17,152 nucleotides of DNA from an uncultured Campylobacter sp. (lineage in GTDB: Bacteria > Campylobacterota > Campylobacteria > Campylobacterales > Campylobacteraceae): the NCBI RefSeq assembly GCF_937997595.1, contig NZ_CALKTS010000270.1:1-17152 (forward strand). The letters run 5' to 3'. The first letter of the stretch is position 1; the number at the start of each line of letters is the position of its first letter. A model generated the notes under the pieces. That model did not search any database and was not told the DNA's origin. It saw nothing but the letters and a program-made list of their open reading frames with translations. Position numbers and translations under genes: made by a program. Below, piece by piece: positions 1 through 7,286 of this stretch.

Positions 1-1020
1 ATACCCGCTTTTTTTACCATAAGCTTTTTTGTCGCCCTAATCGCCCCTAAAGGCAAACGCAAACTGCTTTGGCTTTTTGTTTGGTTTATGGTGTTTTTCG
101 GGGATATTGTCGTACTTAAAGCAATTATGGCCTATTATGATTTTAAATATGCCAAGATAAACGTCTATGAAAAGCCCGCCATACACGCTTACTATGCCGG
201 AGAAAGAGAAATAGTCGAATGGAATATAAGCGGTTTTCCTTTGATAGATCCAACCAATTGGCTAAATTTCCCTGCAAATACGACCGATGCGAATTTCATA
301 TCTTTGATAAACGGCTACGTAAATTTCATAGATTATAAAGAAAAAAGCGAAAATCCTGTCACAAACGGTAAATATTTTAGAATTTATCTGGATGACTATA
401 CCGCACAAGAGTGCTTTTTATCAGCCAAGTTAAGCACAAGAGGCTTTTTAAAGAGTATCCCGATAACGTATGAAGAATTAAATATATTTTTTAATCAACT
501 ACAATCAAATCATGAAAGCGAGGATAAAATAATCAGAGAGATAAAATCATTACTTGATGATAGAAATGCCTCGACGATAGATATAAAACCGTCTAAAATA
601 TTAAGTTACATAAAATACAATATGAAAGATCTCAAGCAAATTTACAAAGACAAATGCGTAGCTCGTAAAGAAATCAATGAAGATGAGATAGCCGATATAG
701 AGTTGGTATTGGAAAAAGAAAATAGGATGACGGACTGGCGCATAGAGCCGGCACCAAATATCAAAACCTTTCTTGACGACCTAATCGGTCTAAGCTTTAA
801 CTACGGCGGAATCATAAAAGATAGAAAAACGGGCAGGATACTAGCTGATAATATATACGAAAACGTAAGATACCAAGGAGCGTTAGGCGAAAGCTTTATA
901 AAGGCTTTTGGAAGCGAGTCGAGAGGATACGGGATATCTTGCGATAGCGGCAGGGAGAAGTATTTGGATATATGTAATCAAAAGATGATAGAAGAATTCT
1001 TCAGAAAGGATAGAAAATGA
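1..1020 (+). CDS. Hypothetical membrane-anchored protein, 5' end outside the window
   Basis: The frame is open from base 1, so the true start lies to the left; the ATG at 88 is only the first methionine visible. The first ~45 residues hold two hydrophobic stretches separated by a short basic segment (KGKRK), which suggests two membrane helices. A soluble domain of roughly 290 residues follows; it is rich in Lys, Glu, Asp and Tyr and has no motif I recognise. I cannot name a family. It is the only substantial gene on the + strand, is visibly more AT-rich than the genes to its right, and is followed by a short overlapping ORF (ATGA at 1017-1020) and then a terminator, so it is near the end of a rightward transcription unit. 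Lower GC and lack of recognisable relatives fit an accessory gene. That it is a real gene is fairly sure; its function is unknown. Confidence 0.75.
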   Translation: MPAFFTISFFVALIAPKGKRKLLWLFVWFMVFFGDIVVLKAIMAYYDFKYAKINVYEKPAIHAYYAGEREIVEWNISGFPLIDPTNWLNFPANTTDANFISLINGYVNFIDYKEKSENPVTNGKYFRIYLDDYTAQECFLSAKLSTRGFLKSIPITYEELNIFFNQLQSNHESEDKIIREIKSLLDDRNASTIDIKPSKILSYIKYNMKDLKQIYKDKCVARKEINEDEIADIELVLEKENRMTDWRIEPAPNIKTFLDDLIGLSFNYGGIIKDRKTGRILADNIYENVRYQGALGESFIKAFGSESRGYGISCDSGREKYLDICNQKMIEEFFRKDRK

Positions 1021-1082
1021 GAAAGTTTGAGGCGCTAAAAACATATGCAGGGCTAGCTTGGGCGGGGGGTATAGGAGATTAA
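1017..1082 (+). pseudogene. 21-codon ORF with good RBS, probable gene remnant
   Basis: An ATG at 1017 overlaps the stop of the preceding gene (ATGA) and has AAAGGA at 1005-1010, six bases upstream, a textbook ribosome site. Translation begins MRKFEALKTYAGLAW and ends at TAA 1080-1082 after passing a six-G run (1064-1069). The start signals look selected, but the product is very short and the terminator comes about 20 bases later, so I read this as the surviving 5' end of a deleted or frameshifted downstream gene. A genuine small protein, or a frameshift in the G run, are alternatives. In the frame opened by an indel in the G run, the ORF continues only into the terminator, with no recognisable protein. 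Confidence 0.35.
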
Positions 1083-1097
1083 CAAGGCAGGGGCCAG

Positions 1098-1138
1098 AAA
1101 AAGCTACTATACAATTTTTTAATATATAGTAGTTTTTC
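1098..1138 (+). terminator. Intrinsic terminator after the rightward genes
   Basis: CTACTATA at 1104-1111 pairs perfectly with TATAGTAG at 1125-1132. The stem extends outward through A-T pairs and is followed by five T's (1133-1137). The A-rich 5' flank means it could also act on transcripts from the tRNA-Leu side. The stem is AT-rich, so strength is uncertain. Confidence 0.65.
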
Positions 1139-1273
1139 TTAAAATATATGTATAAATCGATGATTTTCGGTGCTAAGAATTTTTTAAGAATAATTTTAAA
1201 ATTCCCAAAAATAGGGCTCAAAAAATTATTTAAAAATTCAAAAAACGAAAAAATAGGAGAAAATTTTAATAGA

Positions 1274-1358
1274 TGGTGCGACCGACGAGACTTGAACTCG
1301 TACACCTTGCGGCACTACCCCCTCAAGATAGCGTGTCTACCAATTCCACCACGGTCGC
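1274..1358 (-). tRNA. tRNA-Leu, anticodon GAG
   Basis: Read on the - strand this is a complete 85-nt class II tRNA. The acceptor stem GCGACCG pairs with CGGTCGC, followed by A and an encoded CCA. The D arm contains GGTGGAATTGGTAGACAC, typical of tRNA-Leu. The anticodon stem CTATC/GGTAG encloses the loop TTGAGGG with anticodon GAG at 1322-1324, which reads CUC and CUU leucine codons. A long variable arm and the T arm (GTTCAAGTC) follow. It lies downstream of atpE with a TATAAT about 32 bases upstream, so it probably has its own promoter. The stretch 1139-1273 beyond its 3' end is A/T-rich with T runs on the - strand and holds no gene I can support. Confidence 0.96.
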
Positions 1359-1389
1359 ATAAATTTTAAAGCTTGATCTTAAGCCTTGA

Positions 1390-1395
1390 ATTATA
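1390..1395 (-). promoter_or_regulatory. Candidate -10 box for tRNA-Leu
   Basis: A perfect TATAAT on the - strand lies between the atpE terminator hairpin and the tRNA, placing a start about 25 bases before the mature 5' end. Campylobacter sigma-70 promoters often have no clear -35 box, and none is obvious here. Confidence 0.5.
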
Positions 1396-1402
1396 TAAGT
1401 TT

Positions 1403-1423
1403 AAAGCCCGATTTCTCGGGCTT
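1403..1423 (-). terminator. Terminator-like hairpin after atpE
   Basis: AAGCCCGA (1404-1411 on +) pairs perfectly with TCGGGCTT (1416-1423). On the - strand the loop is GAAA, a stable GNRA tetraloop. It begins 4 bases beyond the atpE stop. The following tract (TAAACTT) is a poor U run, so termination may be incomplete. Confidence 0.6.
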
Positions 1424-1427
1424 AGGA

Positions 1428-1766
1428 TTATTTTGCAGCAGCCGCAAGACCTTCTGTTATGAAAGGGTTTGCAAAAAGCAAGACAAATGAAACAACCAAC
1501 GCATAGATAACCTGTGCTTCGATCATCGCAAGCGAGATATACATCGTAGTCGATAGTTTGCTAGCTACGCTTGGGTTTCTAGCGATACCGTTAAGCGTCG
1601 CGCTAGCGGCATTTCCCATACCTAACGCGCCACCCAAAGCGGCTAGACCTAAAACGACTGCAACGGTAATTGCAGAAAAAGAAACGATCTGAGTGTAAGC
1701 ACTTAGCTGCTCGCTAGCGAAAGCCGCGCCGCAAAGCGCAAATAACAATACAAGAACTTTTTTCAT
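1428..1766 (-). CDS. atpE: F0F1 ATP synthase subunit c
   Basis: This is the proteolipid c subunit that forms the rotating ring of the membrane F0 sector and carries protons during ATP synthesis. From the chosen start it is 112 residues: an N-terminal signal-like segment (MKKVLVLLFALCGAAFAS, cut probably after FAS), then two membrane helices joined by the polar ARNPS loop (residues ~62-66) that contacts the F1 stalk. The proton-binding carboxylate is Glu83 in MIEAQVIYAL. A longer reading starts at 1778, but the ATG at 1766 has GGAG eight bases upstream whereas 1778 has none, so 1766 is preferred. It stands alone between leuA and tRNA-Leu, apart from other atp genes, with a candidate promoter at 1838-1843. 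The call is very secure. Confidence 0.95.
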   Translation of the reverse strand: MKKVLVLLFALCGAAFASEQLSAYTQIVSFSAITVAVVLGLAALGGALGMGNAASATLNGIARNPSVASKLSTTMYISLAMIEAQVIYALVVSFVLLFANPFITEGLAAAAK

Positions 1767-1837
1767 AAAAGTCTCCATAAATAAATTTTAAAACGAGTTT
1801 CGGATCAATACCCCTACTCCATCGTTTTAAGTGCAAA

Positions 1838-1843
1838 ATATTA
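1838..1843 (-). promoter_or_regulatory. Candidate -10 box for atpE
   Basis: TAATAT on the - strand sits in a T-rich stretch 72 bases upstream of the atpE ATG, giving a leader of about 65 bases. It is chosen by match and context only; a second AT-rich block nearer the gene (about 1785-1795) is an alternative. Confidence 0.3.
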
Positions 1844-1873
1844 TTAAAATTTTGCTTTTGATTTGTTTAATCT

Positions 1874-1907
1874 GGCGGAATTTGCGTTAAATTTAACAAA
1901 TCCCGCC
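1874..1907 (-). terminator. Stem-loop after leuA, no U tract
   Basis: Fifteen bases beyond the leuA stop, GGCGGAATTTG (1874-1884) pairs with CAAATCCCGCC (1897-1907) in an 11-bp stem with one non-Watson-Crick position. The loop overlaps a perfect 12-base palindrome GTTAAATTTAAC (1886-1897). No strong T run follows on either strand, so it may be a weak terminator or a 3'-end stabiliser for leuA mRNA. Confidence 0.45.
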
Positions 1908-1922
1908 GAGCACGCCGACATC

Positions 1923-3437
1923 TTAGCGCTTAGCGTCCAGATATGTATTTAGCGCCGCAACGTAGGCCTTTGCGGACGCTAGCATCGTATCTACGTCAAG
2001 TCCTCTGCCGATGATAGCACCCTCGCCCGCAAATTCCACCTTGACGGTTACTTTCGCCAGCGCGTCTTTGCCCTGTGAGACCGCTTTTACTTGGTATTCT
2101 TTCAAGCTACCACTGATGCCGCTGATACGATCTATCGCTTTAAATATCGCATCCACGCCGCCGTTTCCAAGCGCGCTGTCGCTTAAAATTTCATCCTTAT
2201 ACCTTAGCGTAAGTGCGGTGCTAGCGTGTCCTTTGTTGCAGCTATTGGAGCTTAAAACTAGCACTTCATAGGTCTTTTCGGCTCCCACGAACTCGTCGTT
2301 TACAAGCTCTCTAATATCCTCGTCGAAAACGTCCTTTTTGCTATCGGCGAGCGCTTTAAATTTATTAAACGCGATCTCGATCTGCTCATTACTAAGCTCA
2401 TAGCCCAAAGACACCAGCTTGTCTTTGAAGGCGTGGCGGCCGCTGTGTTTGCCCAGTACGAGCGAGTTTTTATCAAGCCCGATATCCTCAGCATGCATTA
2501 TCTCGTAGGTTTCTTTGTGCTTTAGCACGCCGTCTTGGTGGATGCCGCTTTCATGCGCGAAGGCGTTTTTGCCTACGATCGCTTTATTAGGCTGCGGCTC
2601 GATACCCGTGATACTTGCGACTAGGCGGCTGGATGGGTAAATTTCTTTCAAATTTATATCGGTATAAAGCGGCGCAAATTTATCTGTGCGCGTCTTTATC
2701 GCCATTACGATCTCCTCTAGCGCCGCGTTACCCGCGCGCTCGCCGATACCGTTTATCGTGCACTCGACCTGTCTGGCTCCTGCCAAGATAGCGGCTAAGG
2801 AATTTACGGTAGCCATCCCCAAGTCGTTGTGGTTATGCACCGAAACTACGGCGCGCCCGTCGATAAGCTTAACGATCTCGCCTATGCGCGCAGTGATCTC
2901 ATCCGGATAGAGATAGCCCACCGTATCGGGGATATTTATGGTGGAGGCCCCTGCGCTTATCGCGGCGTCGCAGATCTCTTTTAAAAAACCCATATCGCTT
3001 CTGCACGCATCCTCGCAACTAAACTCCACGTCATCGCATAGACTTTTTGCGTATTGCACAGACTCTACGGCGCGCTTTATGACCTCTTGCGGCTGCATTT
3101 TGAGTTTAAATTCCATATGGATGGGGCTTGTGGCGATGAAGGTGTGGATGCGCCCGAGCTTTGCGCCCTTTATCGCTTCGCCTGCGGCCTTGATGTCTTT
3201 TTCTAAAGCGCGCGCAAGCGAACAGACGCGAGCCTTGCTAACGGCGCTAGCGATCTTTTCTATCGCGTCAAAATCCCCGGGGCTCGCCGCCGCAAAGCCA
3301 GCCTCGATAACATCTACGCCCAGCTTTTCAAGCTGCAACGCAAGATGGATCTTTTCGTCCGTATTCATCGACGCTCCGGGGCTTTGCTCGCCGTCACGAA
3401 GCGTCGTATCGAAGATTATGATTTTATTTTTGTCCAT
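1923..3437 (-). CDS. leuA: 2-isopropylmalate synthase
   Basis: LeuA condenses acetyl-CoA with 2-oxoisovalerate to give 2-isopropylmalate, the committed step of leucine synthesis, in the cytoplasm. From the chosen start it is 504 residues, normal for the short bacterial type. Residues 5-270 form the TIM barrel with TTLRDGEQSPG (11-21, catalytic Arg13 and metal ligand Asp14) and the metal-binding HNHND (201-205). A linker carries HESGIHQDG, and residues from ~390 form the leucine-sensing regulatory domain, including GRGLDVDTMLA near the end. The ATG at 3437 has AAAGGA six bases upstream and MDKNKIIIFDTTLRDG fits family N-termini; the longer reading from 3470 lacks a ribosome site. A TATAAT at 3472-3477 suggests it is transcribed separately from pssA. 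I see no leucine-rich leader peptide. Homocitrate or citramalate synthases are alternatives, less likely given length and motifs. Confidence 0.95.
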   Translation of the reverse strand: MDKNKIIIFDTTLRDGEQSPGASMNTDEKIHLALQLEKLGVDVIEAGFAAASPGDFDAIEKIASAVSKARVCSLARALEKDIKAAGEAIKGAKLGRIHTFIATSPIHMEFKLKMQPQEVIKRAVESVQYAKSLCDDVEFSCEDACRSDMGFLKEICDAAISAGASTINIPDTVGYLYPDEITARIGEIVKLIDGRAVVSVHNHNDLGMATVNSLAAILAGARQVECTINGIGERAGNAALEEIVMAIKTRTDKFAPLYTDINLKEIYPSSRLVASITGIEPQPNKAIVGKNAFAHESGIHQDGVLKHKETYEIMHAEDIGLDKNSLVLGKHSGRHAFKDKLVSLGYELSNEQIEIAFNKFKALADSKKDVFDEDIRELVNDEFVGAEKTYEVLVLSSNSCNKGHASTALTLRYKDEILSDSALGNGGVDAIFKAIDRISGISGSLKEYQVKAVSQGKDALAKVTVKVEFAGEGAIIGRGLDVDTMLASAKAYVAALNTYLDAKR

Positions 3438-3471
3438 TACAAATCCTTTCAAAGGGTTAAAATTTGGCAAA

Positions 3472-3477
3472 ATTATA
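3472..3477 (-). promoter_or_regulatory. Candidate -10 box for leuA
   Basis: A perfect TATAAT (context GGCTATAATTTT on the - strand) lies 35 bases upstream of the leuA ATG, giving a leader of about 28 bases. No convincing -35 box is present at standard spacing, which is usual for this genus. Confidence 0.5.
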
Positions 3478-3521
3478 GCCGCGCAAACTTAAAACAATCG
3501 CGGCGATAAACATATTTGAGA

Positions 3522-4271
3522 TTATTTCGCCGTTTCCTCGGGTTTGTCTTTTTTATGAAATTTAGCCGCGCTTAAATTTAAAGCTCCGCGAACCAAACCG
3601 TAAACGATATAAACCAAAGTGAGCACCGCCGGAAATTCCAGCCTGAAAAGATATAAAAACGAGAAAAATACGACGATTAGAAGCACTAAAATTTTAATCG
3701 CGTTGGGGCGTTTTAGGCTGATCTTTTTAAAGCTCGGAAAGCGGATGTTGCTTACCATCAAAAACGATAACGCCGCCATTGCGATGATCAAAAATACGCC
3801 AAACCCTTTGGAAAGCTCATATTTTAAATAAATTCCGATCCAAAACGCCATCGTAATCGCTGCTGTCGGAATCGGTAGCCCGATAAAAACGCTAGGCTCG
3901 TAGGTGCCCGTAGTGACGTTGAATCGCGCCAGTCTGATCGCGCCGAAAACCACGTAAAGTGCGGCTACGAGCGAGCCAACCTTACCGTAATCGTGCCCGA
4001 CCGCACAGTAAAATAGCAGCGCCGGCGCTACGCCGAAAGCAACGATATCCGCAAGGCTATCGAACTCCACGCCGAATTTCGATGTCGCATGCGTTAGCCT
4101 CGCCACGCGGCCGTCAAGCCCGTCGCAGATCAAGGATAAAATGATATAAAAGATCGCGGCGCTGAAGTTGCCTTTGATCGTAGAAATTATGCTGATGACC
4201 GCTAAAAATGCACTTGCCGCCGTGAAAAAATTCGGCAATATGTAGATTAATTTTCCCTTTTCCTCTTCCAT
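3522..4271 (-). CDS. pssA: CDP-diacylglycerol--serine O-phosphatidyltransferase
   Basis: PssA joins serine to CDP-diacylglycerol to make phosphatidylserine, the precursor of phosphatidylethanolamine, in the inner membrane. The 249-residue protein shows the full CDP-alcohol phosphotransferase signature: DGLDGRVAR (50-58), then Gly67, Asp71 and Asp75 (DGxxDGxxAR-x8-G-x3-D-x3-D), the metal and nucleotide site. About six to eight hydrophobic helices surround it, and the tail is basic and cytoplasmic (KFHKKDK). The family also contains phosphatidylglycerophosphate synthase, but length, N-terminus (LIYILPNFFTAAS) and position beside ftsH and prmA, as I recall for C. jejuni, favour serine transferase. 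The start at 4271 has a weak AAGAG upstream. It lies 127 bases downstream of ftsH. Confidence 0.9.
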   Translation of the reverse strand: MEEEKGKLIYILPNFFTAASAFLAVISIISTIKGNFSAAIFYIILSLICDGLDGRVARLTHATSKFGVEFDSLADIVAFGVAPALLFYCAVGHDYGKVGSLVAALYVVFGAIRLARFNVTTGTYEPSVFIGLPIPTAAITMAFWIGIYLKYELSKGFGVFLIIAMAALSFLMVSNIRFPSFKKISLKRPNAIKILVLLIVVFFSFLYLFRLEFPAVLTLVYIVYGLVRGALNLSAAKFHKKDKPEETAK

Positions 4272-4398
4272 CTCTTACTCTTTAAATTTTATTTTTGCAC
4301 CGCTTTTCATTCGGTGCCGCGGATCGCGCATAAAACACTTTAGCGTGATCGTCTTAAAAATTTAGCCCTAAGTTCTTACCGCGCGCGAAGCTTTAAAT
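4272..4398. other. Spacer between ftsH and pssA with small hairpins
   Basis: This 127-base gap contains part of the stem-loop that spans the ftsH stop codon and a 6-bp stem (GCACCG 4297-4302 with CGGTGC 4312-4317, 9-base loop). On the - strand the second stem is followed by A's, not T's, so it is not a terminator for ftsH. I see no clear promoter; AT-rich stretches just before pssA are not distinctive. Confidence 0.4.
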
Positions 4399-4409
4399 TT
4401 AAGCTTCGC
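4385..4409 (-). other. Stem-loop spanning the ftsH stop codon
   Basis: GCGAAGCTT (4385-4393) pairs perfectly over 9 bp with AAGCTTCGC (4401-4409), with a 7-base AT loop that contains most of the ftsH stop codon (4399-4401). No U tract follows on the - strand. It may protect the mRNA end or act as a weak terminator. Confidence 0.45.
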
Positions 4410-6348
4410 TCTTTGCGCTTTCGATATCGTCGTTAGCGCCTAAATTTCGCACCAGACGGGTAGGCATGCCGTTATCTTTTTCAAATTTAGAGATGATCTC
4501 TACGATCTGCTCGCCCGAGACCGTCTCCTTCTCATACAGCGCCTTCACCATCTCCTCGATCGCCGGAGCGTAGGTCCTTAGCGTCTCTTTTACCGCCGCG
4601 TAGCGCTCATCCAGCGTCTTGCGAACATATTCGTCGATCTTAACCGCCGTTACCTCGCTGTAATCCTTGATGCTCTGTCCGCCATTTAGGAAGGAATACT
4701 GCTGCTTTTCTAGCACCGCAAGCCCGAGCGCATCGGTCATTCCGACCTGAGTAGCCATAAATTTAAGCATATCGGTAGCGCGCTGCAAATCGTTGCCCGC
4801 TCCGTCGGTGATCTCGCCCAAAAACACATCCTCCGCCGCGCGCCCCGCCAAAAACGTATCGATCTCGGCAAAAATTTCATGGCGCTGGTGCAGGTATCTA
4901 TTTTCAAACGGCGAATTTAGCGTGTATCCCGCAGCGCTCAATCCGCGCGGTACGATAGTTACTTTAGATACCGGCATCGCGCCTTTGGTAAGCTCGGCGA
5001 TGAGCGCATGACCGCTTTCGTGGTACGCGACGATTCGCTTTTCAATCGGGCTTACGCGGCGCGATTTTTTAGCCAGTCCGATACCGACGCGCTCGATCGC
5101 TTCGAGCAGGTCCTTTTGCTCGACCTCCGCCTTTGCCTCGCGACCAGCTAAAAGCGCGGCTTCGTTGATGATGTTTGCAAGATCGGCTCCCGCAAAGCCC
5201 ACGGTAAGGCGCGCGATCTCTTCGATATCGATATCGCGGGCAAATTTAACGTCGCGCATATGCACCTTTAAAATCGCCATTCTGCCGTCAAAATCAGGTC
5301 TATCGACCAAAACCTGCCTATCGAATCTGCCTGGACGCAGAAGCGCCGCATCCAGCGTCTCCGGGCGGTTGGTAGCCGCAAGGACGATTACCGGGCTTGA
5401 TTCCGAGCCGAAGCCGTCCATCTCGGCAAGCAGCTGATTTAGCGTCTGTTCGCGCTCGTCGTTACCTCCGCCGATACCGCCTGCGGTTCTGCTTTTGCCG
5501 ATCGCGTCGATCTCGTCGATGAAAACGATTGCCGGAGCCTGTTTTTTAGCGTTATCAAATAGATCGCGCACCCTGCTGGCGCCCACGCCTACGAACATCT
5601 CGATGAAGCTGGAGCCCGATACCGAAAAAAACGGCACGTCCGCTTCGCCCGCGACCGCCTTAGCTAGCAGCGTCTTACCCGTACCCGGAGGACCCACCAA
5701 AAGCACGCCTTTTGGAATTTTAGCCCCGAGGCTGATATATCGCTCGGGGTTTTTTAAGAAATCTACGATCTCCTTAACCTCCTCTTTCGCCTCTTCGACG
5801 CCCGCTACATCGCTAAATTTAACCTTCGGCTTTTCGGCGCTTACCAGGTTTTTGGAGCTTCCGATGCCGAGCACGCCGCCGCCCATATTGCGCTGCATGC
5901 GGTTGGCTAAAAACATCCAAATTCCAAAGAAAATCACGAGCGGCAAGACCCAGCTAAAGAGCAGATCGGTCAAAAAATTGCTCTCGTTATACGCGCCGTA
6001 TGGAATTTTGCGCGATTCTAAAATTTGAACCAGCTCGGGATCATCCACGCGCTTGGCGGTGTAGATTACGTTGCCGACTTGCGCTTTAATCGTGGAGCTT
6101 CCGATGGAGACCATGCTTACTTGAGAGTTTTTGATTTGCGATTTTAGCTCGGAGTAAGTTACATTTCTACTCTCGCCCGAGACGGAGCCTAGCACTCCAC
6201 CGCTATCAAATCCGCCGCTTGGCGATATCGCTTTAAACACGACTATCAAAATAAGCGCGAAAATAATAAAAACGCCGATCGGATTTTTATTGAAAAAATT
6301 GTTTCCGCCGCCGTTTTGAGGGGGTTGATTATTTGGGTTGTTATTCAT
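4399..6348 (-). CDS. ftsH: ATP-dependent zinc metalloprotease FtsH
   Basis: FtsH is the membrane-bound AAA+ protease that extracts and degrades damaged membrane proteins and some short-lived cytosolic regulators; it works as a hexamer. The 649 residues read in order: an Asn/Pro/Gly-rich cytoplasmic tail (1-22), membrane helix (24-40), a periplasmic domain of ~85 residues, membrane helix (~126-148), AAA+ module with Walker A GPPGTGKT (219-226), Walker B VFIDEID (275-281) and the second region of homology with ATNRPE and RPGRFDR (~325-344), then the M41 protease domain with zinc motif HESGH (443-447) and the third ligand Asp520 in GAGND. All catalytic residues are intact. Its ATG overlaps the prmA stop (ATGA, 6345-6348) and the ribosome site AAGGA lies inside the prmA end, so translation is probably coupled to prmA. 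The poly-Asn N-terminus is low complexity. Confidence 0.97.
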   Translation of the reverse strand: MNNNPNNQPPQNGGGNNFFNKNPIGVFIIFALILIVVFKAISPSGGFDSGGVLGSVSGESRNVTYSELKSQIKNSQVSMVSIGSSTIKAQVGNVIYTAKRVDDPELVQILESRKIPYGAYNESNFLTDLLFSWVLPLVIFFGIWMFLANRMQRNMGGGVLGIGSSKNLVSAEKPKVKFSDVAGVEEAKEEVKEIVDFLKNPERYISLGAKIPKGVLLVGPPGTGKTLLAKAVAGEADVPFFSVSGSSFIEMFVGVGASRVRDLFDNAKKQAPAIVFIDEIDAIGKSRTAGGIGGGNDEREQTLNQLLAEMDGFGSESSPVIVLAATNRPETLDAALLRPGRFDRQVLVDRPDFDGRMAILKVHMRDVKFARDIDIEEIARLTVGFAGADLANIINEAALLAGREAKAEVEQKDLLEAIERVGIGLAKKSRRVSPIEKRIVAYHESGHALIAELTKGAMPVSKVTIVPRGLSAAGYTLNSPFENRYLHQRHEIFAEIDTFLAGRAAEDVFLGEITDGAGNDLQRATDMLKFMATQVGMTDALGLAVLEKQQYSFLNGGQSIKDYSEVTAVKIDEYVRKTLDERYAAVKETLRTYAPAIEEMVKALYEKETVSGEQIVEIISKFEKDNGMPTRLVRNLGANDDIESAKSEA

Positions 6349-7208
6349 ATTTTCCTTTCATAAACGAAGCTGAGCCATTCGTTTTGCTTTTTCATCTGCA
6401 CGAAATTTAAATCCGAAAAGGCTTGCTCTATCCTATCTTTATATTTTTCTAAAATTCCCGACAGCACGAGCTTGCCGCCCGGTTTTAGCGCTTTTTTCAG
6501 ATCCGCGCTTAAGATCAAAATCACGTCGGCGATTATATTTGCGACGACGAGATCAAACTGCGGCTGCGCGACTGCGCTTGAACTTTGCTCGTTTAAGCTT
6601 GAAACGCTGCCGAGCCAAATTTTATCGATCTGCACGCCGTTTTTCTCGGCGTTTTGCTGCGTAGCCGCCACCGCCTGCTCGTCGGTATCGCAGGCACTTA
6701 CCTTTGCGCCCAGTTTTTTCATCGCGATACTTAAAATTCCGCTGCCGCAGCCCACGTCAAGCGCGTTCATGCCATTGCGAGCGAGCTCGCTAAGCAGCGC
6801 CAGGCACATATTGGTGCTTTCGTGATGACCCGAGCCGAACGCCAGCGCAGGATCGATCAGCAGATCGATTAACGCGCTATCTTGCGATCTTTCGCACCAG
6901 CTCGGACGGACGTAAAATTTGCCGACTGCCACGGGCGCGACCCCTTTTTTATACTCATCGAGCCAGTCTTTGTTTTGCTTTTTTGAAATTTCGATCTGCA
7001 GATCGGCGTCTAAATTAAGAGATCGCGCGAGCCCCTTTTTAAACTCTTCAAACGCAAATTTTAAATTTTGCAGATCCTCTTCGTCGCGGATTATGAAGCG
7101 CTCGCCATCCTCCTCGACGCAGGTAACGCCGAGCTCAAACGCAAAGCTCTTGAAAAGCTCACTTGCATTCTCGCTTTTTACGATCATCTCATAAAAAAAA
7201 TCTTTCAT
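6345..7208 (-). CDS. prmA: Ribosomal protein L11 methyltransferase
   Basis: PrmA methylates ribosomal protein L11 with S-adenosylmethionine. The 287-residue protein has an N-terminal substrate-binding domain (1-~95), the family signature DPALAFGSGHHEST (119-132), SAM-binding motif I LDVGCGSGILS (150-160), the acidic CDTDEQAV that holds the ribose (~173-180), and VVANIIADV (221-229), equivalent to the NxxxxV methylation-site motif of the family. The chosen ATG gives MKDFFYEMIVKSEN, which suits the family, although its GAGG lies only two bases upstream; the ATG eight codons in has no better site. It directly precedes ftsH with a 4-base overlap and follows hisA after a 77-base spacer. PrmA beside ftsH and the pgl genes matches the C. 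jejuni order as I recall it. Confidence 0.93.
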   Translation of the reverse strand: MKDFFYEMIVKSENASELFKSFAFELGVTCVEEDGERFIIRDEEDLQNLKFAFEEFKKGLARSLNLDADLQIEISKKQNKDWLDEYKKGVAPVAVGKFYVRPSWCERSQDSALIDLLIDPALAFGSGHHESTNMCLALLSELARNGMNALDVGCGSGILSIAMKKLGAKVSACDTDEQAVAATQQNAEKNGVQIDKIWLGSVSSLNEQSSSAVAQPQFDLVVANIIADVILILSADLKKALKPGGKLVLSGILEKYKDRIEQAFSDLNFVQMKKQNEWLSFVYERKI

Positions 7209-7286
7209 CGCCTCACATCGCCTTTAAATTTTAAAATTTGCATATTACTAAAATTTAGTTCAAACTTTGCTTACGCTCGGGCGCTT
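7209..7286 (-). promoter_or_regulatory. hisA-prmA spacer, possible weak promoter
   Basis: The 78-base gap is AT-rich and on the - strand contains a short inverted repeat (ACTAAA/TTTAGT) followed by TAATAT, a possible -10 for prmA-ftsH about 45 bases before the prmA ATG. No terminator hairpin is visible after hisA, so read-through from the his/pgl genes is also likely. Confidence 0.25.

Noticed and set aside
1064..1069. Phase-variable poly-G tract
   Set aside because: Only six G's; known Campylobacter contingency tracts are usually eight or more, and the shifted frame yields no recognisable protein.
883..1305. 140-residue open frame on the - strand
   Set aside because: It overlaps the end of the unknown + strand gene antisense, the terminator and part of tRNA-Leu, is Phe/Leu/Lys-rich low complexity, and has no ribosome site.
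1148..1369. 73-residue open frame on the + strand
   Set aside because: Its second half is the antisense of tRNA-Leu and its first half is A-rich spacer; no protein-like conservation.
2938..3492. 184-residue open frame on the + strand
   Set aside because: Entirely antisense to leuA, which has complete catalytic motifs; composition is Ser/Ala-rich as expected of a shadow frame.
4297..4317. Terminator between ftsH and pssA
   Set aside because: The stem is 6 bp with a 9-base loop and is followed by A's on the transcribed strand, so it lacks the U tract.
5495..6028. 177-residue open frame on the + strand
   Set aside because: Antisense to the ftsH AAA+ region; no start signals and Ser/Pro-rich shadow composition.
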